64,000 bases of DNA from Tetramitus jugosus (lineage: Eukaryota > Heterolobosea > Eutetramitea > Acrasida > Vahlkampfiidae), in the NCBI GenBank assembly GCA_937625935.1, contig OW569379.1:362001-426000 (forward strand), read 5' to 3'. A program made the translations under genes and the position numbers. The notes beneath the pieces were generated by a model that saw only the letters and a list, made by a program, of their open reading frames with translations, did not search any database and was not told where the DNA came from. Positions 60,901-64,000 of the stretch are shown in pieces. Position 1 is the stretch's first letter, and each line of letters starts with the position of its first letter.

Positions 60901-61934
60901 AAGTTCATCACACAACAGCAACCAACAGCATTGTCGGTGGCCACAATGATTTACAGCGTAGAATCATTGCACATTGGCAACAGACATTGGGTCTTCAAAA
61001 TGTCACCTTGGAAACTGACTTTTTCGATGCTGGAGGAGATTCTCTGTCCTCTATTGGCATGCTCTCAAAATTGGGAGCTGAATTGAGAATGGACTTGATG
61101 CCATCTTTGCTCATTGAGCATCGAACAGTTTCAAAGTTGGTCAAGTACATTGAAGGAGCCATGAGATCTTCTGCTGTGCCAACAACACCAACAAATGTCA
61201 TCGAAGCTACAAGCAATAGTGCAACAACGGCAACAAACAGTACTGTGACGAATCACTTGGTCTTGATACAGAAAGGAAAACCAGGCAAAACACCAATTGT
61301 TCTTGTTCATGCCATTGCAGGTCACATATTTGAGTATGTCGCCTTTGCAAAACACCTAGGTGATGATCAACCTCTCTACGCTTTCCAAGCATCATCTGGT
61401 CATGGTAATCCTCCTTTTGATAATATCAACGATATGGCTCGTGTTTATGTGAATGAGCTTGTGTTAAAATTGAAAGAAAGGAAGTTTGTGCTTGGAGGTC
61501 ACTCATTTGGTGGAATTGTAGCCCTGGAGATGTCACATCAAATGCAACTAAGGGGTTATCACGTGCCTCTTTTGGTCTTACTCGATAGTCCGATTCTTAA
61601 AAGTGTACCAAAGTCACTGAAAAAAGATGCGATCGTCAAGTACATGTCAAAGTATCATGCGGGATACACATTAGATGATCAGCAGATCGAATCTTGGTTG
61701 TCGCATCAGAAAGCGATGACGGATTACGCACCCGCCAACATTTACGAAGGAACTGTTTTGTTTGTGAAAGCAGAAGTCAAAATTGAGGAGCTGCCCGTTT
61801 CACCCGAGATTCCTTGGCACGAGATAACAGCGACAATGCATCTTTACACTGTCGCTGGTGACCATGCCACAATGCTCCGTGGTGACAATGTCGAACAAAT
61901 CGTGCGCATCCTGAGCGAACACATGCCTCAATAA
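54969..61934 (+). CDS. Hybrid NRPS-PKS megasynthase (C-A-T-KS-AT-ACP-TE)
   Basis: 2321 residues in one uninterrupted frame. Domains: condensation (about 20-440, HHLIYDG near 148); adenylation (about 455-940, YTSGTSGKPKG near 602, NVYGPTEN, YNTGDLARY, LRGYRIELAEIE, NGKVD); carrier (LGGNSLL near 990); ketosynthase (about 1063-1490, Cys in TACSTS near 1232, ETHGTATALGD, KSMLGHLDTA); acyltransferase (about 1580-1870, GHSLGEY near 1672); ACP (AGGDSLSS near 2022); thioesterase (about 2108-2310, GHSFGG near 2177, LLDSP, GDHATML). No ketoreductase, dehydratase or methyltransferase. By hand alignment the adenylation pocket reads roughly DALVIGVTSK; the leading Asp implies an alpha-amino acid, perhaps aromatic. 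In the AT, TGYHS replaces the usual HAFHS, so the extender is not certain, though malonyl is the default. Predicted product: an amino acid extended by one unreduced C2 unit and released by the TE. Confidence 0.95.
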   Translation: MKCLSLSWNGQSSSSSSQLQIPLTIEQKGIWFECEKNPTSSAYTVQWAYHIQGKLDIQLLEQSLNSVIHRHDAMRTRFGKESGGVPYTYVEKEHSNQILSVQFLRDHNEIQEVIRSECDHCFDLYKERLYRFTVIIAGKDDFYFLVVKHHLIYDGASAYLFAKELSEVYQGKTMEKPASNIHDWYRYQESMQELVEKSKPFWDQYMLGSSPVDLHCYSNVVPDRSVSVVNRSLPVALSSQVKSFSRAHKSTDFRTLMTAFQILLHRYTHSDDITIMYPKNMRPRSLPDLMGLHMSVQPCRVKFSSDTSFLNIIEQNNESFDQFKDMAPFNIAKLSSDDTAVLFGRSMYIFDTLQFGEGITVNRMDIARAASVSTFCLQMEPVGDSYELFFEYNNNKFELSYVEEMAVHYLNIVKAMIETPDALVNSFNFLSEPEMTRLVFDWNDTVTPLPNKNVIEIFEDNVARYPDHTAIKYLDEQYTYRQVNERANKLARYLVSVGVSIEDCVAVSLERTPDLLISFLAVLKAGGAYVPLDINYPQSRVDYIVQDCNAKAIIAHSNFEGKLSNHKIAKLYIDRSSEYEHFSSDENLGVVVSKNSLLNVIYTSGTSGKPKGCMVLHRGVVRLVKNTNCFSIEPSHVVGQICNHSFDASSLEIYMALLNAATLVMIPTKTVLHAQKFKQNMKRYGVTHLVFSTGVFDHLVTMDPTVFEGLDTVIAGGDKMKPAISNRVLSLEATRPAHLLNVYGPTENSTSTSFFEVEIAEPDYVIPIGKSISNTQCYILDRNRKLVPVGVNGFLHTGGEGVARGYLNNPEQTESRFYEHEFENGFKTRLYNTGDLARYLPDGNIEFLGRNDKQIKLRGYRIELAEIEAEILKHPEVFEAVVEPVDQGTNKKIVAYVKAPMNVKRKLSNSLQSTLPSYMMPSEIVMLDDFPLNGNGKVDIEKLKTLHTPRPSVDERVVPTNGVQRDIEKIWATVLSVESVNVNANFFDLGGNSLLLAQLRSMLSDYSKKEISLVDLYKYTTIEQMAEYLCPEDSQATDSIHISEDQKSQPSEESQVATDAISNNDIAIIGIAGRFPGSTDMDTFWDNICNGRGAVSIKSKDELIGLVDETLIKNPNFIPSRPLLDDIKGFDAGFFNVGVGEAALSDPQHRILMECVWEALESSGHTPSNYDGRIGLFAGCGLNYYSPASHLHKDGNAAERYQSTIQNEADFLCSKIAYKLNLKGPAVTVQTACSTSLVAVHMGCNSIIVSDCDMAIAGGVSLGSLDALGYIYEEGMIYSKDGLVRPFDKNACGVVAGQGAAVVVMKSLTKAIKDRNTIFAVIKGSAINNDGGANKVGFTAPSEEGISQVIMQAQRRGNVDPSTVSYIETHGTATALGDQIEFAGLQRVFSKCQQTPFCALSSVKSMLGHLDTASGATGLITAALALKNKQLPPIANFSEPHPKFHMESSPFYVNSTSKEWKHSPQLPRRAGVNSMGIGGTNAHVVLEEFISETRTTESRPWQIVSLSAKTPAALEVATSNMMHYLKKHPENMADAAYTLHVGRDTYQHKRFVVCDTAQSAIDQLSNPASYSTLQQKKIIFMFPGSGNQYVNMSKGIYDSEPLFRQVIDECLVIINRIILTSETSSLETLSFKDLFENRVNQIDLMQPLIFCVEYALAKLIMSWGIMPSSMIGHSLGEYTAACLAGVFTLEDALTIIMARGSLAKSITTKGCMLAVSVPEDKIAPYIRADVNLAAVNGPNQCVLSGSVESIDQVCKELSESSGTPIQFKRLRTETGYHSYLFDSVLDQFSRVFDGIVMQQPQIPIISSMNGTWMQQGEATSSDYWVRHLRDTVHFSKGVFTILSSPLYESAILLEVGPSSTLSSLAKTQVTNSENHVIVPLMRRETEKFEDMQHLLNGIGRLWACSGVRSPVNWNKFYSQEQRLRIPLPTYPFQRQQHWIHSAKSPPMIQNNRRRTEPLVSLGEAPVVASPREDGYSSEVHHTTATNSIVGGHNDLQRRIIAHWQQTLGLQNVTLETDFFDAGGDSLSSIGMLSKLGAELRMDLMPSLLIEHRTVSKLVKYIEGAMRSSAVPTTPTNVIEATSNSATTATNSTVTNHLVLIQKGKPGKTPIVLVHAIAGHIFEYVAFAKHLGDDQPLYAFQASSGHGNPPFDNINDMARVYVNELVLKLKERKFVLGGHSFGGIVALEMSHQMQLRGYHVPLLVLLDSPILKSVPKSLKKDAIVKYMSKYHAGYTLDDQQIESWLSHQKAMTDYAPANIYEGTVLFVKAEVKIEELPVSPEIPWHEITATMHLYTVAGDHATMLRGDNVEQIVRILSEHMPQ

Positions 61935-62558
61935 AATGATCTGTCAAACCAAAAGGCAAACAGGGCAAAGAGCCCGTGATTCGCTCCAATCAGTTTTCTC
62001 CGTACGTTATTATGCCGACCACCAGATTCGTGTGATTTAGCACAAAATGAGAAGGTCGGTTATTTTTGTGCCCTTGCATTTCAAAATTAAGCGCCAAGCA
62101 TGTCCTTGTTGGGGCCGTTCGACGTTTCGGTTTTTCTCATGTCGATTGTCAAACGATAAATCGAGGTGCTCAATGAAATAAATGGCTGTTGTTTCCACAT
62201 CATAACGACAGGTTGAAAGGTCGGGACCCCATCACGCCCACACACTCCATGTGACAAATAACTGAAACTCACACATCTGCTCCCAGTATAAAAAACAAAC
62301 TCAACAACACGACCTGGCTCACTCAACTCTCCAAACCAACCAAACGAAACGCACAACAACAACGTCTCCTCTCTGAGCGCGCAACAACACCTTGAACGAC
62401 CCGTCGTGCCATTTTCATACTCTCCTTCCAATAATAATCGCTTTTTATCGGAAAACTACCCCACTCACACACACACACAAAAGAGAGAGACTAACCAACC
62501 AACCAACCAAATTTTTTTTTGAGACAATAACAACTGCCATTCAACAAACAACAACAAT
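61935..62558. other. Intergenic region, promoter and leader of the CHASE receptor
   Basis: 624 bp. The last 150 bases are an AC/CAAC-rich leader with an (AC) run near 62463-62480 and a T run near 62512. A minus-strand 114-codon frame at 62087-62431 has no recognisable features and is not called. Confidence 0.45.
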
Positions 62559-64000
62559 ATGGCCTCACCAAAGACACAAAGTGCTAAACAACTGACTCAT
62601 GAAAGCACCAAGGACCTAGAGCTTGACTCTCTCCACGAAGACAGTAGCTTAAGCATCGGAGAAAAGGAAACGAAAGAAACCAATACCATCAAGGATTTGT
62701 TCAACAGATACAATCTCATTGTTATCCTGTTGGCCATCATTTTGATTGCTATTGGTTTAGCTACAGGTCTCATTGCCTTCTTTACCCTGCAGGCACGAGA
62801 CAAGAGAACAGCCAAAAAAATTCTGAGAGAATATTCTCAGACACAAGCAGATTACTTGCAAAAAGAGTTGGACAAGAGTGTGTTGATTGCAATTAACATC
62901 AAGGGACTGTTCGAAGTGATGCCTCTCGTTCAATATGCCAATTTTGAAGCGTTCATCAACACGACTGAAGTCCGCTCGAGAAATCCTGGTATCAACACGA
63001 TTGCTTATTGTCCACAGGTCAAGAAGGCAGATATCACCACGTTTGAGAATGAGATTCGGACTTCATTGGGTGGAAACTATGAAAATTTTACCATTTTTGA
63101 CATGGATGCCTCCTTTACACATATTCCATTGCCTGACATGACACTGTACACACCATTGTTGTTCAGTGATCCATTCATTAGTTTGTTGATTGGTTATGAT
63201 ATTGGTGCCTCTGTTTCCTTCAAGTTGGATGCCATCAACAGAGCAAGAGCCAGTCAAAAGAGTGCTGCTACATCAAAGACTTACTTTACTGTGCCTGGAT
63301 TGGGAGAAAGACCTGTTTGTGAAATGTATTGTCCAGTGTTGCAAAATGGAGAGATTAAGGGTTTCTCTGGTGTTGCCTTCTTCATTTCTACCATGGTGGA
63401 TGCAGCCTTCTCGGACTATGTGCTCAGTCAAGTCGAAGTGTACTTGATGGATGATGACGTTGCAGATGTCAACACTGATGCTCATTACTTGTATAGTACA
63501 ACGGGCGAATTGAATTATTTGGCTGCTAGAAAGGCAATCAATAAGGCATCGTTCAGCGTGTCTCAAACCGTGTTCATGGCTGATAGACAGTGGAAGGCTG
63601 TTTTCCTACCAACAAACGGCTTTTTGAGAAGCAATGAGGGATATGAAAAGTGGATTGCACTGTTTGTTCCACTCGTTGTCTGTGTCATTCTCTCATTTGT
63701 GTTGGCTCTGTTCGTCAAGGGTTTCGAATACTCGGCCAAGATGAGAGAGATGGCCAAGGAGCGTGTGGTCATTTTGGAAACAGCGCAACATAAGCTTCAA
63801 AACTTGTTGGACTCGATCGCAACTCAGGAGAAGAAGACACGTACCATTATCAACACTTTGACTGATGCTGTGATTGTGACTGATGAGCACGGTAAGCTCC
63901 TCAAGATTAACAACAGTTTTGAGAAGATGTTTGGTATGAACGAAGTCGAAATTCATAACAATACTCTGCAAAACATTTTTGTTGAAGCTGACAATAGAAT
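62559..64000 (+). CDS. CHASE-domain membrane receptor with PAS domain, 3' end beyond the window
   Basis: 480 codons are visible from the ATG at 62559, and the frame is still open at the window edge. A hydrophilic N-terminus leads to TM1 (about 50-72, LIVILLAIILIAIGLATGLIAFF), an extracellular CHASE domain (about 95-340; PGINTIAYCPQV, TTFENEIR, LYTPLLFSDPF, IGYDIGAS, INRARASQKSAATSKTYF, CPVLQNGEIKGFSGVAF), then TM2 (about 368-390, IALFVPLVVCVILSFVLALFV). A short coiled linker follows, then a PAS-like start (TIINTLTDAVIVTDEHGKLLKINNSF). CHASE binds small extracellular ligands in kinases and cyclases. The output domain, likely a cyclase or histidine kinase, lies outside. Confidence 0.85.
   Translation, partial: MASPKTQSAKQLTHESTKDLELDSLHEDSSLSIGEKETKETNTIKDLFNRYNLIVILLAIILIAIGLATGLIAFFTLQARDKRTAKKILREYSQTQADYLQKELDKSVLIAINIKGLFEVMPLVQYANFEAFINTTEVRSRNPGINTIAYCPQVKKADITTFENEIRTSLGGNYENFTIFDMDASFTHIPLPDMTLYTPLLFSDPFISLLIGYDIGASVSFKLDAINRARASQKSAATSKTYFTVPGLGERPVCEMYCPVLQNGEIKGFSGVAFFISTMVDAAFSDYVLSQVEVYLMDDDVADVNTDAHYLYSTTGELNYLAARKAINKASFSVSQTVFMADRQWKAVFLPTNGFLRSNEGYEKWIALFVPLVVCVILSFVLALFVKGFEYSAKMREMAKERVVILETAQHKLQNLLDSIATQEKKTRTIINTLTDAVIVTDEHGKLLKINNSFEKMFGMNEVEIHNNTLQNIFVEADNR

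Noticed and set aside
62087-62431. A 114-codon minus-strand frame upstream of the CHASE receptor
   Set aside because: It lies in leader and promoter DNA, and its residues come from AC-rich repeats read in reverse.

Overview
The window is nuclear DNA from a eukaryotic protist. It has short spliceosomal introns (61 to 249 nt, GT-AG), eukaryotic tRNA genes ending in short T runs, no bacterial ribosome-binding sites, and many Asn, Gln and Ser homopolymer tracts. Gene content (a nitrate-sensor-type receptor with a cyclase-like domain, a CHASE receptor, myotubularin, Ras, RecQ, a sphingomyelin-synthase-like enzyme) and the compact layout suggest a free-living amoeba of the Heterolobosea, Naegleria type. 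That assignment is inference; no rRNA is present to confirm it.

Layout. 0-9 kb: SulP anion transporter, small membrane protein, GATA+PHD nuclear protein, two-exon F-box protein, M17 leucyl aminopeptidase. 8.6-9.1 kb and 15.2-15.7 kb: two tRNA genes (Gly-GCC, Phe-GAA), each preceded by a poly(A) retroposon. 9-20 kb: secreted DUF4874/4832-like protein, receptor with NIT, cyclase-like and RGS domains, F-box/SPRY-like protein, myotubularin phosphatase. 19.6-28.4 kb: a hydrolase-fumarate reductase fusion, Mpv17 family protein, two paralogous disordered proteins, ERI1-type exonuclease. 28.7-44.2 kb: four-exon Wntless/TMEM181-like protein, sphingomyelin-synthase-like protein, TPR protein, twin CX9C protein, RecQ helicase, mitochondrial carrier, DMT transporter, SCOT, cystathionine beta-synthase. 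44.4-52.4 kb: coiled-coil protein, Ras, glia maturation factor, a 70-residue membrane protein recovered by splicing, F-box-like protein, MOV10/SDE3-type helicase. 52.6-61.9 kb: FAD monooxygenase divergent from an intronless 2321-residue NRPS-PKS. 62.5 kb to the end: 5' part of a CHASE-PAS receptor.

Two observations stand out. First, two members of one short retroposon family sit at the same place relative to two different tRNA genes: target-site duplications end exactly 29 nt before the mature tRNA 5' end, in the same orientation, with a conserved 3' hairpin next to the poly(A). This points to position-specific tRNA-gene targeting. Second, the C-A-T-KS-AT-ACP-TE megasynthase faces an FAD monooxygenase across a 787-bp shared promoter and forms a candidate minimal biosynthetic cluster.

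Several genes needed splicing to read through; the exon coordinates given were derived by hand from GT-AG sites and reading-frame continuity.
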